Origin: Cupriavidus basilensis
GTDB taxonomy: Bacteria > Pseudomonadota > Gammaproteobacteria > Burkholderiales > Burkholderiaceae
Reading direction: 5' to 3'
Length of the DNA stretch: 64,000 bases
Assembly (NCBI RefSeq): GCF_000832305.1
Contig: NZ_CP010537.1
Span: forward strand, 1,240,001-1,304,000
In this document: piece after piece, positions 28,065 through 37,477 of the stretch
How positions within the stretch are numbered: position 1 is the stretch's first letter
Layout of the letters: each line of letters begins with the position of its first letter
Translations under genes and position numbers: made by a program
The notes under the pieces: model-generated
What the model was told of the DNA's origin: nothing
What the model saw: only the letters and a program-made list of their open reading frames with translations
Databases searched by the model: none

Positions 28065-28913
28065 ATGCTACAGCCGGATTCGCGATCTTCACCGGACGTT
28101 CCCGCGCTGGCAGGCACGGTGGGGCGCTACTGCGAAGCCCGGCCCTGGGCTGAGCTCCAGCCGCACTTTCAGTGCGTGTGGACCAGCGTCTTGCCAGCTG
28201 ACCACGCCGGTGCGATCGCCGTCGTGCCGGACGGCTGCGTGGATGTGCTCTGGCGCGCGGGCCGGCTGCTGGTGGTCGGGCCTGACATCACCGCAGCCCG
28301 GCCGGACCTGGCGCCCGGCGCGGCGGTGCTGGGTGCGCGCTTTCAACCGGGCGCGGCGCTGCCCTGGCTGGGCCTGCCCATGTCGGAGATTGTCGGGAGG
28401 CAGGTCGAGCTGGCCGAGCTGTGGGGGGCGCGTGGGCGGGAATTTGCCGGGAGGATGGAGGAGGCCGCGGCTGCAGGGCGCGAGGTGGAAGTATTCCAGA
28501 GCCAGTTGGCACAGATGGCGTTGCGCGTCGACGCCCCGAGCCGCGAGGCGGCAGCCATTTTCGCGCTGGTGCAGGCCAATGCCGGCATGGCGGGCGAGAC
28601 GATTCCCCTGCTCCTGCGCCGGCTGGGCCTTGGCGAGCGCACGCTGCGGCGCCGCAGCGTCGAGCATTTCGGCTATGGCGCGAAGACGCTGGAGCGGATC
28701 CTGCGGTTCCAGCGTGCGTTGTCGCTGGCGCACGACTCGACGCAGCGGGCAGGCAACGGCGCAGGCAGGGCGGACAGGTCTGATTTTGGGCTGGCCGCGC
28801 TCGCGGCGGATGCGGGCTACGCCGACCAGGCCCACCTGAGCCGGGAGATCCAGTCGCTGTGCGGCATGACGGCGTCGGCCCTGCTGCGCCAGTTGCGCGC
28901 GCCAAAGGCTTGA
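28065..28913 (+). CDS. AraC family transcriptional regulator
   Basis: A 282-residue regulator: an N-terminal DUF6597-type domain (VVPDGCVDVLWRAG, then VGPDITAARPDLAPG and GARFQPGAALPWLG) and a C-terminal AraC HTH pair (about 185-280: LRRLGLGERTLRRRSVEHFGY region and AADAGYADQAHLSREI). The start at 28065 is tentative; an in-frame ATG at 28041 would add eight residues, and neither has a strong ribosome site. A glyoxalase-fold gene follows 76 bp downstream on the same strand and may be its target. Confidence 0.85.
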   Translation: MLQPDSRSSPDVPALAGTVGRYCEARPWAELQPHFQCVWTSVLPADHAGAIAVVPDGCVDVLWRAGRLLVVGPDITAARPDLAPGAAVLGARFQPGAALPWLGLPMSEIVGRQVELAELWGARGREFAGRMEEAAAAGREVEVFQSQLAQMALRVDAPSREAAAIFALVQANAGMAGETIPLLLRRLGLGERTLRRRSVEHFGYGAKTLERILRFQRALSLAHDSTQRAGNGAGRADRSDFGLAALAADAGYADQAHLSREIQSLCGMTASALLRQLRAPKA

Positions 28914-28989
28914 TTGGCCGTTTTGTTCAAGCCTTGCCGCGGCATCCGGGTGAAAATGGAGTTCCTTATCCATCACCAGGGAGTTCGCC

Positions 28990-29343
28990 ATGGGCACCAG
29001 AGGCCAGGACCGGCAGATCGACAACATCGAGTTCAATGTCAGCGACATCGCGCGCAGCAAGGCGTTCTATGGCGCAGCCTTCGGCTGGACCTTTACCGAC
29101 TACGGCCCCGCCTACTGCGAGTTCACCGATGGCCGGCTGACCGGTGGCTTCACCACCGGCGAAGCGGTTCGCCCCGGCGGGCCGCTCGTGATCCTGTACG
29201 CGGATGATCTGGCGCTGGCGCAGCGGGGTGTGGAAGCTGCCGGCGGCACCGTGGTCCGGGCGGTCTTCTCGTTCCCGGGCGGGCGGCGTTTCCACTTCCG
29301 CGACCCGGACGGCTACGAGCTGGCGGTGTGGTCGGCGGCATAG
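28990..29343 (+). CDS. VOC family (glyoxalase/bleomycin-resistance fold) protein
   Basis: A 117-residue vicinal-oxygen-chelate protein with two beta-alpha-beta modules: DNIEFNVSDIARSKAFYGAA near the start and GGRRFHFRDPDGYELAVWS at the end, with Glu in GYELAVW as a likely metal ligand. AGGGAG precedes the ATG. These small proteins act as dioxygenases, isomerases or antibiotic binders; the role here is unknown. It is downstream of an AraC regulator with a domain often paired with VOC proteins. Confidence 0.88.
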   Translation: MGTRGQDRQIDNIEFNVSDIARSKAFYGAAFGWTFTDYGPAYCEFTDGRLTGGFTTGEAVRPGGPLVILYADDLALAQRGVEAAGGTVVRAVFSFPGGRRFHFRDPDGYELAVWSAA

Positions 29344-29567
29344 CGCAGGCGCGCAGCCAGGCGCCGCCTTAGTCATCATCCTGGTCAGCTGCCTATCCGC
29401 CGGCGACGCCGTCGCCTGCAGATATTCGCGTTATCCCGTATTGTGTCGGCTTGCCATGCCCTCTCTCGCATCGGGAGGGTGAGCCATGGTGCATGTATCA
29501 AACAATCGGGCAGGGCGCCGGCGCATCGCGCGCGGCTTCCCGGGCGCGGCGGTAACTGGCAAAGACA

Positions 29568-30983
29568 GTGTCGAACACAGCAGAATCCAATCTCCCCCCT
29601 CGCGTGGCGGACGCGCCCATGACGCCGCTGGAGCGCCGCGGCATGGCTGCCATCCTGGTGGCGGTCTCACTCGCTACGCTCGATACGGCAATCGCCAACA
29701 CCGCACTTCCCAACATCGCGGCCTCGCTGCATGCCACCCCGGCGGCATCGGTCTGGGTCATCAACGCCTACCAGCTCGCCATGGTGGCCACGCTGCTGCC
29801 GTTCGCGGCGCTGGGCGGCATCGTCGGGCACCGGCGCGTGTATCTCGGCGGCCTGATGCTGTTCATCGCCGCATCGGTAGTCTGCGCGCTTTCCTGGTCG
29901 CTGCCCACGCTGGTTGCAGCCCGGTTGCTGCAGGGCGTGGGCGCCAGCGCCATCATGAGCGTGAACGCGGCGCTGATCAGCGCGATCTTTCCACCGCACC
30001 GGCTCGGGCGTGGCGTCGGGCTCAATGCGCTGGTGGTTGGCGTGTCGTTTGCGGTGGGGCCCACGGTGGCCTCGATCATCCTGTCGCTGGGGCCGTGGCC
30101 GTGGCTGTTTGCCGTGAACCTGCCGATCGGCTTGCTGGCGCTCTACATCGCCTGGCCCGCGCTGCCCCGGACGATGCGCGGCGCGCACCGCTTTGACCGC
30201 GTCGCCGCGGGGCTCAACGTGGTGATGTTCGCCTCGCTGATCTTCGCGCTGGGCGAGGGCGCGCAACGCGCGCCGCTGGGGCAGTCGCTGGCGGCGCTGG
30301 CCTTGTTCCTGGTGGCGTTCGTGCTGATGCTGCGCCGCGAGCGCGGCCATCCCGCACCGATGCTGCCCGTCGATTTGCTCAAGCGGCCCATGTTCGCGCT
30401 GTCGACCATGACCGCGATCTGCTCGTTCGCCGCGCAGGGGCTGGCCTTCGTGTCGCTGCCGTTCTACTTCGAGAGCGTGCTGGGGCGCAGCCCGATCGAG
30501 ACGGGTTTCCTGATGACGCCGTGGTCGGCGGTGGTGGCGCTGATGGCGCCGCTGGCCGGGCGGCTGTCCGACCGCTATGCGCCCGGTTTGCTCGGCGGCG
30601 TGGGGCTGGCGGTGATGTGCATGGGCATGGCGTCGCTGGCGCTGCTGCCGGCCCATCCCAGCGCCCTGGATATCGGCATCCGCATGGCGATTTGCGGCGC
30701 GGGATTCGGCTTCTTCCAGTCGCCCAACCTCAAGGCGCTGATGTCGAGCGCGCCGCGCGAGCGCGCCGGCGGCGCCAGTGGCGTGATTGCCACCGCGCGC
30801 CTGCTCGGCCAGGCAACCGGTGCGGCGCTGGTCGCGCTTAGCTTCGGCATTGCGGGCCGCTACGGCCCCACCCTGGCGCTGGCGATCGGCGCGGGCTTCG
30901 CGGGCGTGGCCAGTATCGCCAGCGGGCTGCGCCTGATCACGCGTGAGGCGGGCGCGGCTGCGCTGCAGCCCACGGGCAAGTGA
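29568..30983 (+). CDS. MFS drug efflux transporter, DHA2 (14-TM) family
   Basis: A 471-residue inner-membrane antiporter of the DHA2 group. ATLDTAIANTALPNIA (TM1 motif), WVINAYQLAM (TM2), GGIVGHRRVYLGG (loop 2-3 motif A) and the RLLQGVGASAIMS motif C-like segment are all typical. It likely exports drugs or dyes with proton exchange. The start is GTG at 29568, giving MSNTAESN; the ATG at 29619 is a shorter alternative. It stands alone with no adjacent TetR/MarR gene or membrane-fusion partner. Confidence 0.88.
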   Translation: MSNTAESNLPPRVADAPMTPLERRGMAAILVAVSLATLDTAIANTALPNIAASLHATPAASVWVINAYQLAMVATLLPFAALGGIVGHRRVYLGGLMLFIAASVVCALSWSLPTLVAARLLQGVGASAIMSVNAALISAIFPPHRLGRGVGLNALVVGVSFAVGPTVASIILSLGPWPWLFAVNLPIGLLALYIAWPALPRTMRGAHRFDRVAAGLNVVMFASLIFALGEGAQRAPLGQSLAALALFLVAFVLMLRRERGHPAPMLPVDLLKRPMFALSTMTAICSFAAQGLAFVSLPFYFESVLGRSPIETGFLMTPWSAVVALMAPLAGRLSDRYAPGLLGGVGLAVMCMGMASLALLPAHPSALDIGIRMAICGAGFGFFQSPNLKALMSSAPRERAGGASGVIATARLLGQATGAALVALSFGIAGRYGPTLALAIGAGFAGVASIASGLRLITREAGAAALQPTGK

Positions 30984-31027
30984 CCGGCAGCCGGTAGTTC
31001 AGCGGCGCCGTCGTTGCCGTTGCTGCC

Positions 31028-32005
31028 TCAAAAGCCCACCGGCGCGTGTGGCACGTAGGGCGCCTCCAGCGCGGCGATTTCCTCGGCGGTGAGGCCGAGC
31101 GAGAGCGCTGCCACGGCATCCTCGATATGGTGGGGCTTGGATGCCCCAATGATCGGCGAGGTGATCTCCCGCTTCTGCGACAACCACGCCAGCGCCACCT
31201 GGGCAGGCGGTACGCCGCGCGCCTGCGCAATGGCGTGCACCTGTTCCACCACCACACGGTCCGACGCCTCGGTATCGCGGTACAGCGTCTTGCCAAACGT
31301 GTCGCTCTCCTCGCGGGCGCTGCCGGCATGCCACGGCCGGGTCAGGCGGCCGCGCGCCAGCGGGCTCCACGGCATCACCGCGATGCCCTCGGCGGCGCAC
31401 AGCGGCAGCATCTCGCGCTCCTCTTCGCGGTTCAGCAGGTTCACATGGTCCTGCATGCTGGCGAACTGCGTCCAGCCGTGCAGGCGCGAGGTGTAGATGG
31501 CCTTCGAAAACTGCCAGGCATACATCGAGGACGCGCCGATATAGCGCGCCTTGCCCGCCTTGACCACATCGTGCAGCGCTTCGAGGGTTTCCTCGATGGG
31601 CGTATGCGGATCCCAGCGGTGGATCTGGTACAGGTCGACGTAGTCGGTGCCCAGGCGGCGCAGGCTGTTGTCGATCTCGGCCAGGATGGCGCGGCGCGAC
31701 AGGCCGGCCCCGTTCGGGCCGGGGCGCATGCGGCCGTGGACCTTGGTGGCGATCACCACGTCGTCGCGGCTGGCGAAGTCTTTCAGCGCGCGGCCGACGA
31801 TTTCCTCGGAGGTGCCGTCGGAATAGACGTTGGCGGTATCGAAGAAGTTGATGCCGGCCTCGATCGCCTGCCGGATCAGCGGGCGGCTGGCTGGCTCGCC
31901 AAGCGTCCAGGGGTGGTTGCCGCGCTCGGGCACGCCGTAGGTCATGCAGCCCAGGCACAGCCGGGAGACTTTCAGTCCCGTCGCGCCAAACCTTACATAG
32001 TCCAT
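31028..32005 (-). CDS. Aldo/keto reductase
   Basis: A 325-residue NADPH-dependent AKR with a TIM barrel. The family signatures are present: the catalytic Asp-Tyr region (FFDTANVYSDGTSEE), Lys in VIATKVHG, His in YQIHRWD and the C-terminal cofactor segment IIGASKPHHIEDA. AAGGAGAGG precedes the ATG. It resembles the general YajO-type group that reduces a wide range of aldehydes. It is convergent with the DHA2 efflux gene. Decayed genes lie just upstream. Confidence 0.93.
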   Translation of the reverse strand: MDYVRFGATGLKVSRLCLGCMTYGVPERGNHPWTLGEPASRPLIRQAIEAGINFFDTANVYSDGTSEEIVGRALKDFASRDDVVIATKVHGRMRPGPNGAGLSRRAILAEIDNSLRRLGTDYVDLYQIHRWDPHTPIEETLEALHDVVKAGKARYIGASSMYAWQFSKAIYTSRLHGWTQFASMQDHVNLLNREEEREMLPLCAAEGIAVMPWSPLARGRLTRPWHAGSAREESDTFGKTLYRDTEASDRVVVEQVHAIAQARGVPPAQVALAWLSQKREITSPIIGASKPHHIEDAVAALSLGLTAEEIAALEAPYVPHAPVGF

Positions 32006-32103
32006 CTTGCCTCTCCTTGAATGCGTCGCTGCCGTCGCTGCCGGGCGGTGGGCCCGCGGCGGACTCCGGCATGGTATGCCAATTCCAGCGAAGACGACGG
32101 TGC

Positions 32104-32385
32104 TCAGGGCAGCACGTAGCCGCCATCGACGAACAAGGTGGATCTGGTCATCGGCCGAGGCGATCTTGGGCGCGGCTTCGTGCACGGCGTGGTACTGGCC
32201 CCGGAACTAGCTGCGAAATGGGCTTTCCACCGCATCGTGGCCATCGCTGTGGATGGACGCGACCTGGTAGGCGGCGCCGGGTGCGAACAGGTAATCGAGG
32301 CGGGCGATCCTGGCGAAGAACGCTGCGACCGATTCGCGCTCCGTCATATCGACCACATCCACAGCGTTCGGCGAAATAGGACGGC
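32104..32385 (-). pseudogene. Decayed short-chain dehydrogenase (SDR) gene
   Basis: Reading the minus strand in three frames recovers pieces of one SDR in order. First VVDMTERESVAAFFARIARL followed by DYLFAPGAAY and ESPFRS, then a stop; in a second frame QYHAVHEAAPKIAS; in a third the typical SDR C-terminus TLFVDGGYVLP and a stop codon at 32104-32106. Frameshifts and loss of the middle (no YxxxK active site) mark it as dead. Upstream (about 32386-32475), PEINAWLSLPQAPETL suggests a second, unrelated remnant, possibly of a redoxin-like gene. The 32006-32486 gap holds no intact gene. Confidence 0.65.
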
Positions 32386-32486
32386 GACCACAGTGCGCCG
32401 CCCCAGCGTTTCTGGCGCTTGCGGCAGCGAGAGCCAGGCGTTGATTTCCGGGCGACCGTTGAAGCGTGTCGATGCCCTATCGCGGG

Positions 32487-33341
32487 CTAAGGGGTTGCCG
32501 GCTTGAGGTTGGGGCTTCGGCGCGCCTCGCCAAGGCGCTGCACAAAGAAGGACAGGATTTCGTCGCGTGCGGCTACTGTCGGTTCGCCAGCTTCGTCAAT
32601 CAGGTGGACGGTGACGACGCTGTGCGGGCAAGGCACGTGCTGGGCAAAGAAGGCAGGGGCATCGGGGTTGGCGGCACTGTCTGGCAGCGCGCGTCCCACG
32701 AACCGCTCGCCAAGGGCCTCGGCATAGGCGGCAAAGCGTTCTGCCCTGCAAAACCGATCGCCTTCAAATCGATACGCCAGCACCGTGAGATCCTCCCGCT
32801 CGAGCCGCTCGCGTACCGCGGCGAGCTCCCCGGGCGCCATTTCGATGCCGCCCGGATCCTCCAACGGCAACGAAGGCTGGCAGATCACCGGCGCGAGCAT
32901 CGCCGGCTCCAGCATCATCGACAGTGCGAAGTTGCCGGTGAAACACATGCCGATGGCGCCGACGCCGGGGCCGCCGCACTCCTGGTGCGCCTGCTTTGCC
33001 AGCGCCCTCAGCCACTGTGTCACCGGGCTCGATTGATTGGCAGCAAATGCGCGAAACTCCGCGCTAACGCAGGCGCGGCGAAAGACCGCAGCACCTGCCT
33101 CGGCGTCCGGCACGGCGCCGTCGCGGCCGAAGAGCGACGGCATGTAGACCGTCAAGCCCGCATCGCGTACCCACCGGGCAAAGCGTGCGACGTGCGGGCT
33201 GATGCCCGGCATCTCCGTCATGACGATCACGGCTGGCCCTGTGCCGGCCACGTGGACCACCTTGGCCACGCCGTCGAGCGTGATCGTGCGGTGCGTGAAA
33301 TCGTCAAGGCGGTCTTCTTCCTTCATGCTGCGTATCACCAT
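32487..33341 (-). CDS. Dienelactone hydrolase family protein
   Basis: A 284-residue alpha/beta hydrolase of the DLH family. The catalytic triad can be placed as Cys133 (IGMCFTGNF), Asp195 (FEGDRFC) and His240 (CPHSVVTV). The length exceeds the classic 230-240 residues because of extra N-terminal residues, and the ATG at 33341 has GGGAGA upstream. DLH enzymes open lactone rings in aromatic breakdown, but many relatives act on other esters. It is followed downstream by the decayed SDR remnant, and the tautomerase-like gene lies upstream on the same strand. Confidence 0.85.
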   Translation of the reverse strand: MVIRSMKEEDRLDDFTHRTITLDGVAKVVHVAGTGPAVIVMTEMPGISPHVARFARWVRDAGLTVYMPSLFGRDGAVPDAEAGAAVFRRACVSAEFRAFAANQSSPVTQWLRALAKQAHQECGGPGVGAIGMCFTGNFALSMMLEPAMLAPVICQPSLPLEDPGGIEMAPGELAAVRERLEREDLTVLAYRFEGDRFCRAERFAAYAEALGERFVGRALPDSAANPDAPAFFAQHVPCPHSVVTVHLIDEAGEPTVAARDEILSFFVQRLGEARRSPNLKPATP

Positions 33342-33367
33342 GGCATCGTCTCCCGTACGCTGGATGG

Positions 33368-33778
33368 TCAGGCCGCATCGGCCAGATGCTGCAGGTGCCC
33401 GTAGCCGGCCACCTTCGCGAAGCGAGGCAACTGCCAGACATCCCCATTGCCCCCCCAGGTGCCGTCCGGCACATCGTGGAGCTTCACCGAGGTGGCCAGC
33501 CGCCGCTGGTCGTCGGCTGGCTGTGCCTGCTGGAAGGCATCGTGCATCAGCCGCACGTACAACGCCCTGGCCGGCGCATCCAGCACGCCAGCGGGCACAT
33601 GGACCGTCGCGAGCCAGGGCAGCACCTGCGATGACATGTCGACGCCGCCGCACGTCCACAGGCCGGCCTGCGCTTCTTCGATCACGACCCAGATTGCGAA
33701 GCGCTTGTGCGGGTCGTCGGGCATGCACTCCGCCACAGCGGCGGCGTCGCTGATGCGGCGGGCGTTACCCCCAGCCAA
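33368..33778 (-). CDS. Tautomerase-like protein, possibly frameshifted at the N-terminus
   Basis: A 136-residue reading frame that looks like two 4-oxalocrotonate-tautomerase-type units in tandem: FAIWVVIEEAQAGLWTCGG (end of a first unit) and PWLATVHVPAGVLDAPARAL with GTWGGNG (second unit). The first residue is a TTG (33778) with no ribosome site. A better N-terminus, MTPRVKALHPPFD, lies in another frame from an ATG at 33818, so a single indel near 33775-33790 may have broken the gene. It lies 26 bp upstream of the dienelactone hydrolase. The family call is moderate. Confidence 0.5.
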   Translation of the reverse strand: MAGGNARRISDAAAVAECMPDDPHKRFAIWVVIEEAQAGLWTCGGVDMSSQVLPWLATVHVPAGVLDAPARALYVRLMHDAFQQAQPADDQRRLATSVKLHDVPDGTWGGNGDVWQLPRFAKVAGYGHLQHLADAA

Positions 33779-33828
33779 TATCGAACGGCGGGTGAAGGGC
33801 CTTGACGCGGGGCGTCATCGGCGACCAT

Positions 33829-34275
33829 TCAATGGCGCAGGTGATGTGGCGCATCCTCGTCGCCGTCTTCGGGGCCTAGGGTCGCCGCAGGCGCCCAGGT
33901 GTCGATGGAAAGCGCCGCGTCGATCGCAGCCAATTGGCGGAGCGTTTGCGGCGAGACGTGGACGCCGACGTTTTCGATATCCCCCTCGCAGAACAGAAAG
34001 CACAGAATGTAGCCATCGCTGCCGAGCGCCACACGGATGTGCTGATACATGGGGGAGATCTTCTCTATCAGCGACATGATGTGCTCATCCGCTGAAAATC
34101 CCTCGATCTCGTCGCGGGAAGTCATTTTCAGGACCGAGTGAGGAACGACGCCCAGCGCTCGGAGTTCCCCTTTCCGAGAATAGTCATAGGTGCTGAGCCC
34201 TAGGGTGTCGGCAAGCGCCTCGGGATCGAATTGATCGCCATAGAAACAAAGGCTCGCATACATTCTGGTTAGCAT
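33829..34275 (-). CDS. DUF4279 domain-containing protein
   Basis: A 148-residue cytoplasmic protein with the DUF4279 pattern: ASLCFYGDQFDPEALADTLGLS, then a RKGEL segment and a GSDGYILCFLFCEGDIENVGV core. These proteins are of unknown function and are often found singly or near contact-dependent or toxin loci; none is seen here. The ATG at 34275 has GGGAA upstream; an in-frame ATG at 34263 is possible. It is oriented toward the tautomerase-like gene. Confidence 0.72.
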   Translation of the reverse strand: MLTRMYASLCFYGDQFDPEALADTLGLSTYDYSRKGELRALGVVPHSVLKMTSRDEIEGFSADEHIMSLIEKISPMYQHIRVALGSDGYILCFLFCEGDIENVGVHVSPQTLRQLAAIDAALSIDTWAPAATLGPEDGDEDAPHHLRH

Positions 34276-34735
34276 TTTTCCCGTTCCGTGCGTGCAATGT
34301 CTTGAGACTGTCTCGTCATGGCTTGATCTCCGGCGCAGCCTGGTGCTCTCGCTGGACGCAATCATGGGTGCCACTTCCGATCCTGGATTCGCTACTTGGG
34401 TTCAACGCCGGAGAACAGTGAGTGTCCGCAGGATCTCGTGAGACATCGGCACCGGGCCGCGGCCGGCATTCACGCTTTATCGGTTGGGGAGATTGTACAA
34501 AGAACTGCGCGAATAAAGATGGTGCGCGCGGATGGGCCAGCGGGAAGTCGGGGCCCGGATACGCGCGTCGGCTTGCTGGCTGTCCGTTCGTGGCTCCCCC
34601 GCCGAACGCAATCCGTGCGTCATTCGTTTTTCTTCTTCCGCCCCCTTTTTCCCCTTTCCCCCCTTCCGGGCCAGCCGGCCAGCCGCGAGAGTAGAATCTC
34701 GCAAAATTTTTCGCTCGTGGCGCACGGGAATCGAC
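34276..34735. other. Intergenic region with a polypyrimidine tract
   Basis: No gene is supported between the DUF4279 gene and the divergent aromatic-acid permease. The plus strand carries a 41-nt run of C and T broken by a single G (34627-34667), followed by AT-rich DNA with TAGAAT at 34692-34697, a possible -10 for the permease. The tract could form unusual DNA structure, but nothing shows a role. Confidence 0.45.
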
Positions 34736-36031
34736 ATGACACAAGGCAACGCCAATGCCAACGCCGCTGCGGTGACCGGGCTGGAGCCGGCCGCGGCAGC
34801 AAATCCACCGCACGGCCGGCAAGGCCTCACGGAACAGGAGCAGGGCGCTTACGCCCGCAAGGCCGTGATCGCCTCGGCGGTCGGCTACGCGCTGGACGGC
34901 TTCGACCTGCTTATCCTCGGCTTTATCCTGAGCGCGGTGTCTGCCGGCCTCGGGCTGACCAGCACCCAGGCGGGCTCGCTGGTCACCTGGACGCTGGTGG
35001 GTGCGGTGGCCGGCGGCATCTTCTTCGGCATCCTGAGCGACTACGTGGGCCGGGTGAAGGTGCTGACCTGGACCATCCTGCTGTTTGCCGTCTTTACCGG
35101 GCTGTGCGCGCTGGCGCAAGGCTACTGGGATCTGCTGGCCTACCGGACCATCGCCGGCTTTGGCCTTGGCGGCGAGTTCGGCATCGGCATGGCGCTGGCC
35201 ACCGAGGCCTGCCGGCCCGGCCAGCGTGCCCGCGTTTCCTCCTATGTGGGCCTTGGCTGGCAGGCGGGCGTGCTTGCCGCGGCGCTGCTGACGCCGGTGC
35301 TGCTGCCTTATATCGGCTGGCGCGGCATGTTTGCCATCGGCGTGCTGCCGGCGGTGGCGTCGTTCGTGGTGCGCCGCTTTGTCGGCGAGCCGGAGGTGTT
35401 CGTTGCCAGCAACAAGGTGGCGCGCAAGGGCAACCCGCTCAAGATGCTGGTGGCGGATGCCGCGACCGCGCGTGCCAGCCTGGGCGTGGTGGTGCTGTGC
35501 TCGGTGCAGAACTTCGGCTACTACGGCCTGATGATCTGGATGCCGACCTACCTGGCCAAGCAGTTCAATTACTCGCTGACCAAGTCCGCGCTGTGGACCT
35601 CGGTGACCATCGTCGGCATGGCCTTCGGGATCTGGGTGTTCGGCCAGCTCGCGGACCGCGTCGGCCGCCGGCCCACCTTCCTGATCTACCAGGCCGGGGC
35701 AGTGGTGATGGTCTTTGTCTACTCCCAGCTGTCGACGCCCTATGCGCTGCTGTTCGGCGGCGCGGTGATGGGCCTGTTCGTCAACGGCATGATCGGCGGC
35801 TATGGGGCGCTGATCTCGGAGCTGTATCCCACGCAGGCCCGCGCCACCGCGCAGAACGTGCTGTTCAATATCGGCCGTGGCGTGGGCGGCTTTGGCCCGC
35901 TGGCGGTCGGTGCGCTGGCCGCCAGCTATTCGTTTGGCACCGCGATTGCCGTGCTGGCGTCGATCTATGTGCTGGATATCCTGGCTACGCTGTTCCTGAT
36001 TCCGGAGCGCAAGGGCACCGCGCTGGAGTAG
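34736..36031 (+). CDS. MFS permease, aromatic acid:H+ symporter (AAHS) family
   Basis: A 431-residue transporter of the AAHS branch (PcaK, BenK, MhpT relatives). YALDGFDLLILGFILS in TM1, with the DGFD motif that is essential in PcaK, and GILSDYVGRVKVL in loop 2-3 are diagnostic, as is RTIAGFGLGGEFG. It should import an aromatic or related acid with protons. The ATG at 34736 has GGGAA upstream. No aromatic pathway gene is immediately adjacent, and the efflux operon is convergent 21 bp away. Confidence 0.9.
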   Translation: MTQGNANANAAAVTGLEPAAAANPPHGRQGLTEQEQGAYARKAVIASAVGYALDGFDLLILGFILSAVSAGLGLTSTQAGSLVTWTLVGAVAGGIFFGILSDYVGRVKVLTWTILLFAVFTGLCALAQGYWDLLAYRTIAGFGLGGEFGIGMALATEACRPGQRARVSSYVGLGWQAGVLAAALLTPVLLPYIGWRGMFAIGVLPAVASFVVRRFVGEPEVFVASNKVARKGNPLKMLVADAATARASLGVVVLCSVQNFGYYGLMIWMPTYLAKQFNYSLTKSALWTSVTIVGMAFGIWVFGQLADRVGRRPTFLIYQAGAVVMVFVYSQLSTPYALLFGGAVMGLFVNGMIGGYGALISELYPTQARATAQNVLFNIGRGVGGFGPLAVGALAASYSFGTAIAVLASIYVLDILATLFLIPERKGTALE

Positions 36032-36052
36032 CCGGGACCCTTAGTCCAACCC

Positions 36053-37477
36053 TTAAGCTCCGCTCTGCACCGCCGGCCCTCCCAGCGCCTTGTACAAGGT
36101 CGTGATGTTCACCAGCCGGTCGAACCGGTTGCGCGCCGCCGCCACCGCTGCCTGGCGCAACGTCTCCTTGGCATCGAGCCAGGGCTGCAGCGCGGTGGCG
36201 CCGGCGCGGTAGCGCGCCGCGCCAAGCCGCTCCGCCCGGCTCGCGGACTCCAGCGATTCCCCCAGCCGATCCGCGCGCACGCCCAGCCCCGCATGATCGG
36301 ACAGCGCGTTTTCCACTTCGGCAAAGGCCGTGTACAGCGACTGCCGGTATTGCACCACTGTTTCCTGGTACTCGTTCTGCGACACCTGTATCGTCAGCTG
36401 CGTGGTGTTCCATTGCAGGAAGGGCAGGCTCAGCCCGGCGCCGAGCAGGGCGGTGGGGTCGCGCAGCAGCGAAGCCAGCGCCGCGCTGCCGGTGCCGACG
36501 ATGCCGGTCAGCGTCAGCTTGGGGTAGAAGCTGGCGCGGGTCGCGTCGGCGTTTGCCAGGGCGGCGCGCAGGCGCCATTCGGCCTGCCGCACGTCGGGCC
36601 GACGTCCGACAACCGCGGCGGGAATGCCGGCGGCGATGCGCGGCAGCGCTTCGACGGGCAAGGCCTGCGGCTCGGCCACGCCGTGCCCGGGCGGACGGTT
36701 GAACAGGATGGCCAGGGCCTGGCGGTTTTCGCTGCGCTGCTGGTCCAGCACGGTACGCTCGGCCAGCAGGGCGGCCAGTTGCTGCTCGGCTTGCGCCAGG
36801 TCCAGGCCGGACACCGCGCCGGCGCGGTAGCGCGCGGCCACCAGGCCAAGCGTGCGCCGTGCGTCCGTCAGGCTTTGGCCGGAGATGTCGATCAGTTCGT
36901 TCAACAGCCCGGCGCGCCAGTACAGCGTGGCCGTGGTGGCCGCCAGGGCGATGGTTGCGGCTTCCAGGTCGGCCGCGCTCGCGCGCGCTTCCCAGTCCGC
37001 CGCGCCGCGCAGGCTGGCCAGGCGCCCCCACAGGTCGATCTCATAGTTCACTGTCGCATTGATCCCCCCTTCGTCGCGCCGCCCGGGGCCGTCCAGGCTC
37101 CATTGGCGCGTGCCTCTGGCCTGCGCGCTCAGTTCGGGCGCGCGGTTGGTGGCGGCCAGCCCTGCGCGCAGCCGGGCGCGCTCGAAGCGCAGCGCGGCAA
37201 TGGCGAGATCGTTGTTGGTTGCCAGCGCGGACGCGACCAGCGCGCTCAGCTGTGGATCGCCAAATGCCTCCCACCAGGCGTGCGGCGCCAGCGCCGTGCC
37301 CGGCTGCCCGGCCGTGTCCTGCCGGGGCGCATGTTGCCAGTGCTGCGGCACGTCCAGCGCGGGATCCACCTCTGGCGTGCGCAGTCCGCTGCAAGCACTC
37401 AGGGCAACGGCAATCACCGGCAGCGCGACGAGCAGGCGCACTGGTCGCCGTGGCGAATGCGGACTGCGCCTATTCAT
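36053..37477 (-). CDS. NodT-family outer-membrane efflux lipoprotein
   Basis: A 474-residue outer-membrane factor. A signal with a lipobox (ALSAC, acylated Cys at about 30) precedes an OEP-type protein with two internal repeats, long helices and the usual WWEAFGDPQLSALV and LPVEALPRIAAGIPAAVVGR segments, where bad Arg/Pro spacing is absent. It forms the exit duct for the MacA-MacB pair. Its ATG overlaps the macB stop by eight bases, so the three genes form one operon macA-macB-OMF. GAGG precedes the start. Confidence 0.92.
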   Translation of the reverse strand: MNRRSPHSPRRPVRLLVALPVIAVALSACSGLRTPEVDPALDVPQHWQHAPRQDTAGQPGTALAPHAWWEAFGDPQLSALVASALATNNDLAIAALRFERARLRAGLAATNRAPELSAQARGTRQWSLDGPGRRDEGGINATVNYEIDLWGRLASLRGAADWEARASAADLEAATIALAATTATLYWRAGLLNELIDISGQSLTDARRTLGLVAARYRAGAVSGLDLAQAEQQLAALLAERTVLDQQRSENRQALAILFNRPPGHGVAEPQALPVEALPRIAAGIPAAVVGRRPDVRQAEWRLRAALANADATRASFYPKLTLTGIVGTGSAALASLLRDPTALLGAGLSLPFLQWNTTQLTIQVSQNEYQETVVQYRQSLYTAFAEVENALSDHAGLGVRADRLGESLESASRAERLGAARYRAGATALQPWLDAKETLRQAAVAAARNRFDRLVNITTLYKALGGPAVQSGA

